This document shows, piece after piece, positions 24,399 through 32,469 of a stretch of DNA of 64,000 nt. The notes beneath the pieces are model-generated. The model saw nothing but the letters and a program-made list of their open reading frames with translations, did no database searches and was not told the origin of the DNA. Source of the DNA: an uncultured Oscillospiraceae bacterium (GTDB taxonomy: Bacteria > Bacillota > Clostridia > Oscillospirales > Oscillospiraceae); contig CAJUEC010000007.1 of the NCBI GenBank assembly GCA_910585155.1, positions 24,253 through 88,252 on the forward strand, written 5' to 3'. A program made the position numbers and the translations under genes. Within the stretch, counting starts at the first letter, position 1; every line of letters begins with the position of its first letter.

Positions 24399-25943
24399 TC
24401 AGGCGTATTTGGCGATGATGGCGTCCCGCTCCGCGCTGTGCCCGGCGGACCACTGCTCCCAGTCCTGCCCCGCCTCCGCCGCCGCCCGGCCCAGCTCCAC
24501 CAGCAGGGCGGGCAGGTCGGACTCCAGGATGACGGCGCACGCCTGACCGAAGCGGGCCCGGCCCGGCTGGTCGCCGCCCCCCAGGAACATGCGGAAGGCG
24601 GGCTGGGGGACCTTGTCCACCGGCTTGACGCAGCCCTGGAAGCCCATGGCCCCGGCCTGGTGGGCGGCGCAGCTGGAGGGGCAGCCGGAGATGCACACGC
24701 GGGGCAGGGCTCCGTCGGGGAGGTCCGCGGCCCGCACCGCCTCCACCGCCGCCCGGAGGGCGCTCTGGCTGTCCCGCACCCCCTGCTGGCACACCGCCGC
24801 GCCGACGCAGGCCACGCTGTGCTCAAACCGGGTCCGGGCCCCGCCGCCGGTGGCGGCCAGCACCCGTTCCGCCTCGGCGGCGGTGAGGTTGATGACATAC
24901 AGCGTCTCGTCCGGGCCGATCCGCAGCTCCGCCCCCTCCATGTGCTGGAGCAGGGCGCAGAGCTGCCCCGGCTTTTCCGGGGGCAGCAGCCCGCCGATGG
25001 GGTGGTATTTCACCGCGTACAGCCCGGGCTGCTTCTGGGGGAGGGCCCGGGGGTGGCACAGGGTCTCCTCCGCCGCCTTGCCGGGGCTGGCGGGGGCCTC
25101 CGGGCGGGGCAGGTCCAGCCCGCCCTGGGCCTTGAGCTGCGCCGCCCGGTCCAACAGCGCCCGCCTCAGCCCCTCCTGGCCCAGGGTTTCCTGGAGGAAG
25201 CGGGTACGGGCCTTGGTCCGATTCTGGTAGTCGCCGTGGGCGCAGAAGATATCGATCATGGCCCGCACGTAATACAGCACCTCTTGGGGGACAACGCGCT
25301 CCTCCACCAGCACCCCCATGGAGGGGCTGAGCGCCCCCAGCCCCCCGGCCACCCGCAGGGAGAAGGTCCCGTCCTCCCGGGCCTGGAAGCCCATGTCCCG
25401 GAAGGCGGAGTGGACGCTGTCGTCCGCGCCGTTGGAGAAGGCGATCTTCAGCTTGCGGGGCATATGGATGTCCCGGCAGATGGACAGCAGGTAGGCACTG
25501 ACCGCCTCCCCCCAGGGGAGCACGTTGAAGGCCTCCCCGGGCTGGACGCCGGAAAGGGGGCTGCACATCACGTTGCGGGGGTTGTCCCCGCCGCCCCCCT
25601 TGGTATAGATGCCGCACTCCATGGCCCGTTCTATGAGGGCGGGGACCTGCTCTGCGCCCAGGTCATGGAGCTGGATGGTCTGGCAGGTGGTGAGCTTCAG
25701 CCGGCCCACCTGCTCCCGCTCCACCGCCCGGGCCAAAAAGTCCAGCCGCTCCAGGTCCAGCCGCCCGCCGGGCAGCCGCAGGCGCAGCATGTGCCGGGCG
25801 GGGTCCCGCTGGGCATAGGAGCCCATGCCGCCGGACATGCCCTTGTAGGCCCTTCGGTCCAGCTCCCCCCGGTCAAAGGCGGCGATGGCCTGCTGAAAGC
25901 CGTCGATCTCCCCGCGGAAGGTGTTTTCCCACTGCTTGTCCAT
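24399..25943 (-). CDS. Siroheme-[4Fe-4S] nitrite/sulfite reductase
   Basis: Predicted six-electron reductase of nitrite or sulfite, 514 residues from the chosen start. Two ferredoxin-like half domains (SGGMGSYAQRDPARHMLRLRLPGG and KYHPIGGLLPPEKPGQLCALL) frame the catalytic domains. The siroheme/Fe-S ligands are CVGAAVC and CISGCPSSC. R/K substrate-side residues appear in TCQTIQLHD. The start at 25943 (MDKQWENTFRGE) follows GGAAAGGG at a long spacing; 25964 is an alternative. No partner flavin subunit or siroheme synthesis gene is adjacent. It heads an operon with cytidine deaminase and the importer. Ferredoxin dependence is likely. Confidence 0.88.
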   Translation of the reverse strand: MDKQWENTFRGEIDGFQQAIAAFDRGELDRRAYKGMSGGMGSYAQRDPARHMLRLRLPGGRLDLERLDFLARAVEREQVGRLKLTTCQTIQLHDLGAEQVPALIERAMECGIYTKGGGGDNPRNVMCSPLSGVQPGEAFNVLPWGEAVSAYLLSICRDIHMPRKLKIAFSNGADDSVHSAFRDMGFQAREDGTFSLRVAGGLGALSPSMGVLVEERVVPQEVLYYVRAMIDIFCAHGDYQNRTKARTRFLQETLGQEGLRRALLDRAAQLKAQGGLDLPRPEAPASPGKAAEETLCHPRALPQKQPGLYAVKYHPIGGLLPPEKPGQLCALLQHMEGAELRIGPDETLYVINLTAAEAERVLAATGGGARTRFEHSVACVGAAVCQQGVRDSQSALRAAVEAVRAADLPDGALPRVCISGCPSSCAAHQAGAMGFQGCVKPVDKVPQPAFRMFLGGGDQPGRARFGQACAVILESDLPALLVELGRAAAEAGQDWEQWSAGHSAERDAIIAKYA

Positions 25944-26005
25944 GAGATGCTCAGCCCTTTCCATTCGGTATGCGCCGCTGAAAACGGCGCAAATATTTCC
26001 CAGAT

Positions 26006-26034
26006 AGTATACCAAGAACGGAGCCGATCTACAA
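26006..26034 (-). promoter_or_regulatory. Promoter of the siroheme reductase operon
   Basis: Reverse strand TTGTAG (26029-26034), 17-base spacer ending TGG (extended -10), TATACT (26006-26011). Confidence 0.6.
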
Positions 26035-26101
26035 CACCAATTTGCGAAGCTCCCCGCCGTGGCAGGCATATAATTAATTTGAAAAAATTTCACAAAACCT
26101 A

Positions 26102-26130
26102 TTGACAAATCCGGGGAGGTATCGTACAAT
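26102..26130 (+). promoter_or_regulatory. Near-consensus promoter of the candidate ncRNA
   Basis: TTGACA (26102-26107), 17-base spacer, TACAAT (26125-26130). No open reading frame with a ribosome site follows; the transcript would begin near 26137. Confidence 0.82.
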
Positions 26131-26136
26131 ACAGAC

Positions 26137-26435
26137 AGAAAGGAACAGGTGAGTCCAATGTATTAACGTAGAACGCACCACTCTTTCTGCGATTGGGAAA
26201 CGCAAAGTGAAACGAAGCCTCAGCTCGTTCCAAACACGCTTGCGTAAGCGAAGGAAGCCAGATTCAGTCTGAAGCTCACCATTGTTTGAGGAAACAGAAA
26301 GCAGGTAAGTTTCAAGCGAAACCCCAACGCAAATTCATCCGATAGGTCGGAAGAAAGTGAAGGTATCAGCCCTTGGACAATCAAACCCAGAAGTAAGCCC
26401 CCAGCCGCGGAGTAGGACGGTTGGGGGCTTGGTGT
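26137..26435 (+). ncRNA. Candidate structured non-coding RNA, ~300 nt
   Basis: Directly downstream of a strong promoter lies a stretch visibly lower in GC than its surroundings, with adenine-rich loops and no credible coding frame. Short paired elements can be traced: GGTGAG (26147) with CTCACC (26275), hairpins CGCTT-GCGT-AAGCG, TGTTT-GAGG-AAACA and CCGAT-AG-GTCGG, and a 3' hairpin AGCCCCCAGCCG / CGGTTGGGGGCT (26396-26430). The pattern of many small helices joined by A-rich strands is that of a conserved folded RNA. The raiA-motif RNA class of Bacillota and Actinobacteria is the best guess by size and style, but I cannot confirm it; 6S, tmRNA, RNase P and SRP RNA signatures were not found. 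Confidence 0.65.
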
Positions 26436-26440
26436 TGTCG

Positions 26441-26541
26441 GGGCAAACTTCATATCTCTCGCTTCCGGCTTTGCCGAAAGCTCGTTCATTGCGTTGCCCC
26501 TCCTCTCCCCACAAAGCCGAAGGACGGCTTTGCGGGGACCC
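26441..26541 (+). repeat. Family C double-hairpin element, second copy
   Basis: Same layout as 12999-13100: outer stem GGGCAA/TTGCCC around GCTTCCGGC/GCCGAAAGC, then CCTCCTCTCCCCACAAAGCC pairing onward with GGCTTTGCGGGG. The outer stem differs from the first copy (GGCACA/TGTGCC) but pairing is kept. It begins right after the candidate ncRNA. Confidence 0.75.
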
Positions 26542-26556
26542 CGGCAGAGCGCGGGG

Positions 26557-27757
26557 AAGCGCGGAGGCGTGCGGAGCAGCGGGCTAACTCCGGAGCGGAG
26601 GGAAAAGCCCAAGGAGGGGCCAGGGGCCCCGGATGGGTTTTCCCGCAGTCGGAGGAGTTAGAACCGCGTCGCGCAGCCGCCGCAGCGTGATCAAGAAGCG
26701 CGGAGAAGCGGACAGCGAGGGGCGCTTGGAGCGGAGCGAAGGCAAAAGCCCAAGGCCCACACAGTGGGACTGGGTTTTGCCTGAGTCGCAGCGAAAGCGC
26801 CCGAGCGCCCTGGCCGCTTCGCAGCGTGGCAGGGAAGCGCTAAGCCGTCGTGAGCAGCGCGGATGGAGCGCAGCGAAAGCAAAAGCCCAGGGCCCGCGAA
26901 GCGGGACCCGGTTTTGCTGGAGGCGGAGCGAAGCCGCGCGTCGCGAACAGGCGCAGCGTGACAGGGAAGCGCCCCCTGCGCAGGGTGGACGGCCTCCGGC
27001 GGCCTACTTTCTCTCTCGCAAGAGAAAGTAGGCAAAGAGTGCGCATAGGGGCCTCGGCCCCTATGTACCCCAGGGGAGCAATTTACGGAGCGTGAGTGCG
27101 GCCCCTTCCGGCGCGTGAGGGTCGGGATGCGGGGCGTCCTATTAGGCTGCCGCCCGTGGGCGCGGCACTGAGAAGAAGTGGGGGCCACAGGCTGCGCCTG
27201 GGGGGTGGGTTTTTACAGCGGGGTCGTTCTGCGAATGCGCCGCGGCGAGGGAAATAGAACAGGCCGCCAAAGACGGCGGCCACTGCAAAATGCGCGGGAT
27301 CTCTGTGTCCCCGATGTAAGAACCTGTATTCACAGCCGAAATCGCCGGATGGCCGAGGGATTTTCCCGTCAGGCAAGGCGAATTTTCGCAGGAATAATTG
27401 TGTTTATTTCAAGAAAATTCAACGCCGCATGACGGGAAAAGGCCCGGTCAGATGGTGAATTGAGGTTGTGAATACAGGTTCTTACACCCCGCCCCCCAGG
27501 CGCGGAATGTGTCCTGCGCCCAGGGAATGGATTGGAGAATGGGAAGCGGCTGAGCGGCATCAATAGAGAAAGGCATTCGAAGGCCCTGCGCGCCGGAAGG
27601 GTCAAACCCCACGCCTCGTAAATTGGTCCCCCGCAATCAGGGGGTTCTCAGGGGGAGGTCCGCCTGTGAGCAAGGCCCGCGCAGCGGGCCAAAGCCGAAC
27701 CGGCGGACCTCCCCCTGAGCGTGTCTTTGGGTACTTTCTGCACGAGCAGAAAGTACC
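26557..27757 (+). repeat. Long composite non-coding repeat, copy 1 (upstream of mreB-like gene)
   Basis: About 1.2 kb without a credible gene. It consists of chained family B hairpins (26557-26965), an inverted pair CTACTTTCTCTC/AGAGAAAGTAG (27003-27031), a conserved block with TATTAGGCTGCCGCCCGTGG (27140), a block with GAAAGGCATTCGAAGG (27568), and a final hairpin around GGTACTTTCTGC (27730-27757). All parts recur in the same order at 29045-29900. Copy 1 additionally holds an extra family B unit (about 26841-26965) and a family A element (27319-27482). Bases 27758-27853 hold nothing recognisable. Confidence 0.8.
27319..27482 (+). repeat. Family A element, AGAACCTG-end subtype, flanked by TA
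   Basis: Ends AGAACCTGTATTCACAGCC and GTGAATACAGGTTCT, core ATAATTGTGTTTATTT. It is bounded by TA on both sides (27317-27318 and 27483-27484). The corresponding position in the second long repeat (about 29621-29627) lacks it. Confidence 0.92.
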
Positions 27758-27853
27758 TGCCGAAAACCCAGCCCTTCGGCGCCCGGCGGGCATTCCGACG
27801 AAAAGCCAAGACCTTCCTTATAAAAAATTAAGGTTCCAGGCGGTCAAAAAGGC

Positions 27854-27882
27854 TTGCAAAATGGGGGATTGTCTAGTATGAT
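27854..27882 (+). promoter_or_regulatory. Promoter upstream of the mreB-like gene
   Basis: TTGCAA (27854-27859), 17-base spacer, TATGAT (27877-27882), giving a leader of about 130 bases. Confidence 0.65.
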
Positions 27883-28019
27883 AAAGGAGTATGTTTAGAG
27901 CGGCCCGCCAAAAAGAGCGCGGGCGCAGCCGGATGTGATTAGCTAGGGCGCTTTCGGGGCAGACTTCCAGCACGGAGGAGCGCCGCCCCGGGCGCATTAT
28001 ATATACAGGAGTGAAAGCT

Positions 28020-29042
28020 ATGTTTGCAAGAGATATCGGCATCGATCTGGGCACCGCCAGCGTGCTGGTGTATATCAAGGACAAGGGTATTGTACTGCGG
28101 GAGCCGTCGGTGGTGGCGCTGGACAAGAACACCGGCAAGCTGCTGAAGGTGGGCACCGAGGCCCAGCAGATGCTGGGCAAGACCCCCGGCAACATTGTGG
28201 CCATCCGCCCCCTGCGGGACGGGGTGATCTCCGACTACGACATGACCGAGCGGATGCTCCGGGAGTTTATCCGCAAGGTGGCCCCGGTGCGGGTGTTCAA
28301 GCCCCGGGTGGTCATCTGCGTGCCCTCCGGCATCACCGAGGTGGAGGAGCGCGCCGTCATCGACGCGGGCATCCAGGCGGGCGCCCGGCGGGTGTACCTG
28401 ATTGAGGAGCCCCTGGCCGCCGCCATCGGCGCGGGCGTGGACATCAACCAGCCCGACGGCCACATGGTGGTGGACATCGGCGGCGGCACTGCCGACATCG
28501 CCGTGATCTCCCTGTCCGGCATCGTGGAGTCCGCCTCCATCAAGGTGGCCGGCGACGCCTTCAGCGAGGCGGTGGTCAAGTACATCCGCAAGCGGCACAA
28601 CGTGCTCATCGGCGACCGCACGGCGGAGGAGCTGAAAATGACCATCGGCTGCGTGTTCCCCCGGCCTGAGGAGATCTCCATGGAGGTGAAGGGCCGCTGC
28701 CTCATGACCGGCCTGCCCCGGGTGTTCTCCGTCACCTCCAGCGAGATGATCGAGGCCTTTGAGGAGCCCTGCTCCCGGATTCTGGAGGCCATCCACGGCG
28801 TGCTGGAGCGCACGCCCCCCGAGCTGGTGGCCGATATCTCCAGCAACGGCATCATCATGACCGGCGGCGGCTCGCTGGTCTGGGGCTTCGACAAGCTCAT
28901 CGAGTCCCACACCGGCATCGAGACCTACGTGGCCGACGACGCCATCTCCTGCGTGGCCCACGGCACCGGGCGGAGCCTGGACTGGGTGAACGAGATGCAG
29001 GACGGCACCATGAACATCTCCAGGCGGCAGCAGATGTCATAA
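28020..29042 (+). CDS. MreB/Mbl-family rod-shape actin homologue
   Basis: Cytoskeletal ATPase that guides lateral wall synthesis from the inner membrane face. The 340-residue protein has actin-fold motifs: phosphate-1 IGIDLGTASVLVYIKDKGIV, phosphate-2 VVDIGGGTADIAVISL and adenosine motif GIIMTGGGSLVWGFDKLI. The ATG at 28020 is chosen because AGGAG lies 8 bases upstream; the GTG at 28011 overlaps that site. mreC/mreD do not follow, as is usual for mbl or mreBH-type second copies. It stands alone between two long non-coding repeats; the repeat begins two bases after the stop. Confidence 0.93.
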   Translation: MFARDIGIDLGTASVLVYIKDKGIVLREPSVVALDKNTGKLLKVGTEAQQMLGKTPGNIVAIRPLRDGVISDYDMTERMLREFIRKVAPVRVFKPRVVICVPSGITEVEERAVIDAGIQAGARRVYLIEEPLAAAIGAGVDINQPDGHMVVDIGGGTADIAVISLSGIVESASIKVAGDAFSEAVVKYIRKRHNVLIGDRTAEELKMTIGCVFPRPEEISMEVKGRCLMTGLPRVFSVTSSEMIEAFEEPCSRILEAIHGVLERTPPELVADISSNGIIMTGGGSLVWGFDKLIESHTGIETYVADDAISCVAHGTGRSLDWVNEMQDGTMNISRRQQMS

Positions 29043-29044
29043 AG

Positions 29045-29900
29045 AAGCGCGGAGGCGTGCGGAGCAGCGGGCTAACTCCAGAGCGGAGGGAAAAGCCCAA
29101 GGAGGGGCCAGGGGCCCCGGATGGGTTTTCCCGCAGTCGGAGGAGTTAGAGCCGCGTCGCGCAGCCGCCGCAGCGTGATCAGGAAGCGCGGAGAAGCGGA
29201 CAGCGAGGGCGCTTGGAGCGGAGCGAGGGCAAAAAACCAAGATTTGCGGAGCAAATCTGTATTTTGCCCAAGTCGCAGCGAAAGCGCCCGAGCGCCCTGG
29301 CCGCTTCGCAGCGTGACAAGGAGGCGCGGCCTCCGGCGGGATACTTTCTCTCCCATGAGAGAAAGTACCCAAAGAGAATGCTTAAGGGGGAAAATGCTCG
29401 CAGGCTCGCACTTTTCCCCCCTTAAGAATCCCGTTTTTACGAGAGCGCCATTTACGGAACGTAAATGCTGACCCTTCCGGCGCGCGGTGATTGGGATGCG
29501 GGGATCCCTATTAGGCTGCCGCCCGTGGGCGCGGCACTGAGAAGAACTGGGGTCCACAGACTGCGCCTAGGGGTTCGGGTTTTGCGTCTGGACAAAATGC
29601 GCGGGGTTTCATGCGTCCCCGATGTAAAACCCCGCCGCCCAGGCGCGGAATGTGTCCTGCGCCTGCGGAATGGATTGGAGAACGGGAAGCGGCTGAGCGG
29701 CACCTATGGAGAAAGGCATTCGAAGGAAGTGTGCGCCGGAAGGGTCATAGACCCAGCCCGTAAATTGGTCCCCCGTAGAACAGGGGGTTCTCAGGGGGAG
29801 GGCCGCCTGTGAGCAAGGCCCGCGGCGCGGGCCGCAGCCGAACCGGCGGACCTCCCCCTGAGCGTGTCTTTGGGTACTTTCTGCACGGGCAGAAAGTACC
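29045..29900 (+). repeat. Long composite non-coding repeat, copy 2 (downstream of mreB-like gene)
   Basis: Same ordered blocks as 26557-27757 without the family A element and extra family B unit. Family B hairpins occupy 29045-29322, with central hairpins around GGGGCC and ATTTGC. The TACTTTCTCTC inverted pair is at 29340-29368, the CCGCCCGTGGGCGCGGC block at 29519 and the final hairpin at 29873-29900. No gene is supported in 29043-29953. Confidence 0.8.
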
Positions 29901-29953
29901 ACCAGATGTCAGGCGGACCGGATCATTCCGGCCCGCCTGTTCTGCTGCGTGGG

Positions 29954-30814
29954 TCAGGCCCAGCAGACCCGGCCCTTGTCCAGGATGGCCCTGCCGTCGT
30001 CGGTCCGCGCCATGCGGAACAGGGCTGAGCCCTCCCCCTCCTCCCAGATCTGGAGGGCGAAGCGGTCCCCGGGCATGGCCACGCTGCGGAACTGGACCTC
30101 CAGGGAGGTCAGCCGCTCCGGCTGGCCGGGGAACAGGGCCCCGATGAGCAGGCGGCAGGCGTAGCCCAGGCTGCACAGCCCGTGGACGATGGGGCGGTCA
30201 AAGCCGCTGCGTTTGGCGAACTCCGGGTCGGCGTGGAGGGGGAAGGTGTCCCCGGTGAGCCGGTAGAGCAGAGGGGCGTTCTGGGGGTAGCCGTCCTCCA
30301 CGGTGAATTTGGGCGCCCCCTGGGGGATGGACACGGAGGAGGCGGGGGGCTTCTCCCCGCCGAAGCCGCCGGCGAAGCGGTTGAGGTAGCCCATGGTGTT
30401 GGTGAACAGGGCCCGGCCGGAGGCGTCCTTGGCGACGATCTCCACGTCGATCTTGGCCCCCTTCTCCCCCCGGTCATAGACGTTGCGGATGACCTTCTCG
30501 ATGGTCAGCTCCCCCTCTGTGGGGATGGGGCTGTGGATGACCAGCCTGTGGTCCATGTGGAGGGTGCCCTCCTTGCGCAGCCCCTCCACCTTGCTGGTGG
30601 GCATGAGGGGCTGGTCGCCGTGGGGGTCCTTGGTGCCGAAGGTGGCCAGGCAGGGGATGACCCCAAAGGAGGGCACCGCCTTGAGGCCCTTCTCATAGAC
30701 GTATTCCAGCTCCCCCTGCCCCGCGCCCACGCTCAGGTTGTAGAGGATGATGTCCCGCCAGGTGTACTCAAATTTCTGGGTGGTGGACAGGCCCACCGCA
30801 GATTGATCCAGCAT
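29954..30814 (-). CDS. MaoC-like hydratase (MFE-2 / PhaJ family)
   Basis: Predicted (R)-specific enoyl-CoA hydratase, 286 residues with two hot-dog halves. The C-terminal half carries the hydratase-2 motif as YRLTGDTFPLHADPEFAKRSGFDRPIVHGLC: the catalytic Asp and His are kept but the usual Asn after Asp-x is Phe (GDTFPLH instead of GDxNPLH). The N-terminal half (MLDQSAVGLSTTQKFEYTWRD) binds the acyl chain in relatives. It is last in the reverse-strand run that begins at 36162, separated from the permease by a GC-rich hairpin at 30839-30868. Opposite stereochemistry to the crotonases is expected. Confidence 0.86.
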   Translation of the reverse strand: MLDQSAVGLSTTQKFEYTWRDIILYNLSVGAGQGELEYVYEKGLKAVPSFGVIPCLATFGTKDPHGDQPLMPTSKVEGLRKEGTLHMDHRLVIHSPIPTEGELTIEKVIRNVYDRGEKGAKIDVEIVAKDASGRALFTNTMGYLNRFAGGFGGEKPPASSVSIPQGAPKFTVEDGYPQNAPLLYRLTGDTFPLHADPEFAKRSGFDRPIVHGLCSLGYACRLLIGALFPGQPERLTSLEVQFRSVAMPGDRFALQIWEEGEGSALFRMARTDDGRAILDKGRVCWA

Positions 30815-30838
30815 AGTAAAAACCTCCTTGTTCAGGGA

Positions 30839-30868
30839 AACGCCCCGCCCCGGGGGGCGGGGCGTTTT
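30839..30868. terminator. Hairpin between permease and MaoC genes
   Basis: Stem CGCCCCGCCCC with GGGGCGGGGCG and a short T tract on the + side. It may attenuate read-through into the MaoC gene. Confidence 0.5.
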
Positions 30869-30887
30869 GTGGTTGATGGGATGGAAA

Positions 30888-32219
30888 TCAGAAGCAGATC
30901 CCCATGGCGGCCAGGATGGTGATGGCCAGGGCGGCGATCATGGGGAACACCACGGTGATCCACAGGTAGTGCTTGTAGATCTCGCCGATGGTGAGCTTGG
31001 AGGCGCCGGCGGCGTTGCACACACCCACGCTGTGGGGCAGGGTGTTTAGGGACAGGGCGGTGACGGTGGCCACCCGGTGGATGGCCGCGGGAGCCATGCC
31101 GGTGGCCAGGAAGCGCTCGCCAAAGGTCTCAAAGATCACGCCCACGGCGGAGGTGGACGAGCTGGTAAGGGCGGCCACGATGTTGACGCACAGGAAGATC
31201 TGGAAGGCGGGGGGCAGGAAGGCGGAGACGGTATCCAGGCCGCCCACCACCAGGTTATAGGCGGGGCTGGCGGACACCACGCTGCCGAAGGCCACGGTGC
31301 AGCTGATCAGACAGGCGGTGACGGCGCCGGTGGGGATGCCGGAGGCCACGCAGGGCTGGAGAATGCCCTTGAGCTGGTTCCAGAAGAGGATGATGCAGCT
31401 GAGGATGGCACAGATCATGGCCAGAACCACGGGCTGCTTCAGCACGTTCATGACCACCAGCAGCACCACGCAGGGCAGTACGCTCCGCCACAGGGGGTAC
31501 TCCACGTTCTCCTGGCCGCCGATGGACTTGTCCGCGGCAATCCGGGCGCCGGTGGGCAGGAAGGTCTCGCCGGCGTCCTCAGACTTCTTCAGGGAGCGGC
31601 TGAGGTAGAGGCAGGACAGGCCGAACATGATGATGGTGGCGATGATGCCCAGGCCGGGGGCGGCCATGGCGTTGGTGCCCAGGACCTCGGTGGGGGCCAG
31701 GTTCAGCACGTCGGGCGCGCCGGGCAGGGCGCCCAGGGCGTAGGTGGCGGAGCCCAGCGCGGCCATGCCGTAGTAGTGCCAGGGGATGTCCAGCTCCTGG
31801 AACAGGTCCTTGGCAATGCCCACCATGATGAACACGCACACCAGGGAGGACACGCCGCCGTAGCACAGGATGGTGTTGATGATGGGCAGGGACAGGATGG
31901 CCCAGAATTTCTGCTCCTGAATAGGGCGCTTGCGGCACAGCCGGGCGATCTTCACGGCGATGGACCGGGCCGCCCCGCACTCGCCCATGAGCTTGGCGAA
32001 GGTGGCGCTGAGCACGTAGGTCAGGAACCAGGTCTTGATGAAGCCGGAGAAGGCGCCGGAGAAGGTGCCGGTGAGGGCGGTGATGGGGTTTTGCGCGCTG
32101 AAGGCGGCCACAATGATGGAGGCCAGGATGGACAGGAAAATAATGTTGTAGCCCTTATAGGCCAGGAAAATAAATACGGCCAGAGCGACAAATACGCCCA
32201 AGAGGCTCAGCCATTCCAT
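30888..32219 (-). CDS. GntP-like carboxylate permease
   Basis: Membrane transporter of 443 residues with about twelve hydrophobic helices, from MEWLSLLGVFVALAVFIFLA to ITILAAMGICF. Features are TFSGAFSGFIKTWFLTYVLSATFAKLMGECGAARSIA early, a loop ETFLPTGARIAADKS mid-protein, and LNTLPHSVGVCNA near the C-terminus. It is a clear paralogue of the permease at 34828 (shared PTG, LPHS and FMxGxxxG-like segments). The family fits GntP/ion-transporter-type importers of gluconate, hydroxy acids or short carboxylates; the substrate is unknown. The start at 32219 excludes an extension into the adjacent repeat. Confidence 0.8.
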   Translation of the reverse strand: MEWLSLLGVFVALAVFIFLAYKGYNIIFLSILASIIVAAFSAQNPITALTGTFSGAFSGFIKTWFLTYVLSATFAKLMGECGAARSIAVKIARLCRKRPIQEQKFWAILSLPIINTILCYGGVSSLVCVFIMVGIAKDLFQELDIPWHYYGMAALGSATYALGALPGAPDVLNLAPTEVLGTNAMAAPGLGIIATIIMFGLSCLYLSRSLKKSEDAGETFLPTGARIAADKSIGGQENVEYPLWRSVLPCVVLLVVMNVLKQPVVLAMICAILSCIILFWNQLKGILQPCVASGIPTGAVTACLISCTVAFGSVVSASPAYNLVVGGLDTVSAFLPPAFQIFLCVNIVAALTSSSTSAVGVIFETFGERFLATGMAPAAIHRVATVTALSLNTLPHSVGVCNAAGASKLTIGEIYKHYLWITVVFPMIAALAITILAAMGICF

Positions 32220-32255
32220 AATTGATTCTCTCTCTTTCTCTCGTTTTTGTTTGGA

Positions 32256-32462
32256 CCAGGCGCCATTTGAAAACTGGAAATATGCCCAGGGGGGAGAGAT
32301 TTTTTCGCCAGACGAAGCCAGTTTGACGCAGGAATACTTTGTGTATTCCAAGGAAAATTGGCAATGTATGGCGGAAAAAGAGCCTCCGTTTGGGCGTATT
32401 GACAATGTTCAAACAAGCCCTGGGTGCCGTTTGAAAACTGAAAATATGCCCAGCGGCGAGGG
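32256..32462 (-). repeat. Family A element plus truncated second copy
   Basis: A full element occupies 32256-32423 (ends CCAGGCGCCATTTGAAAAC and inverted CCAGGGCTTGTTTGAACATT, core AATACTTTGTGTATT). It is followed by 44 bases repeating the left end (GGTGCCGTTTGAAAACTG, ATGCCCAGCGGCGAGGG), truncated just before the NMO-like gene stop. Confidence 0.85.
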
Positions 32463-32469
32463 GGGGCCG

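Noticed and set aside
26137..26435. tmRNA, RNase P RNA, 6S RNA or SRP RNA
   Set aside because: None of the hallmark sequences of these RNAs could be located in the segment.
27891..27938. Possible 15-codon leader peptide before the mreB-like gene
   Set aside because: The AAAGGAG is only one base from its ATG, too close for normal initiation, and nothing suggests attenuation.
26557..29900. Degenerate rRNA/tRNA operon or CRISPR array
   Set aside because: No tRNA cloverleaf, rRNA landmark or regularly spaced short repeat was found; units are long and irregular.
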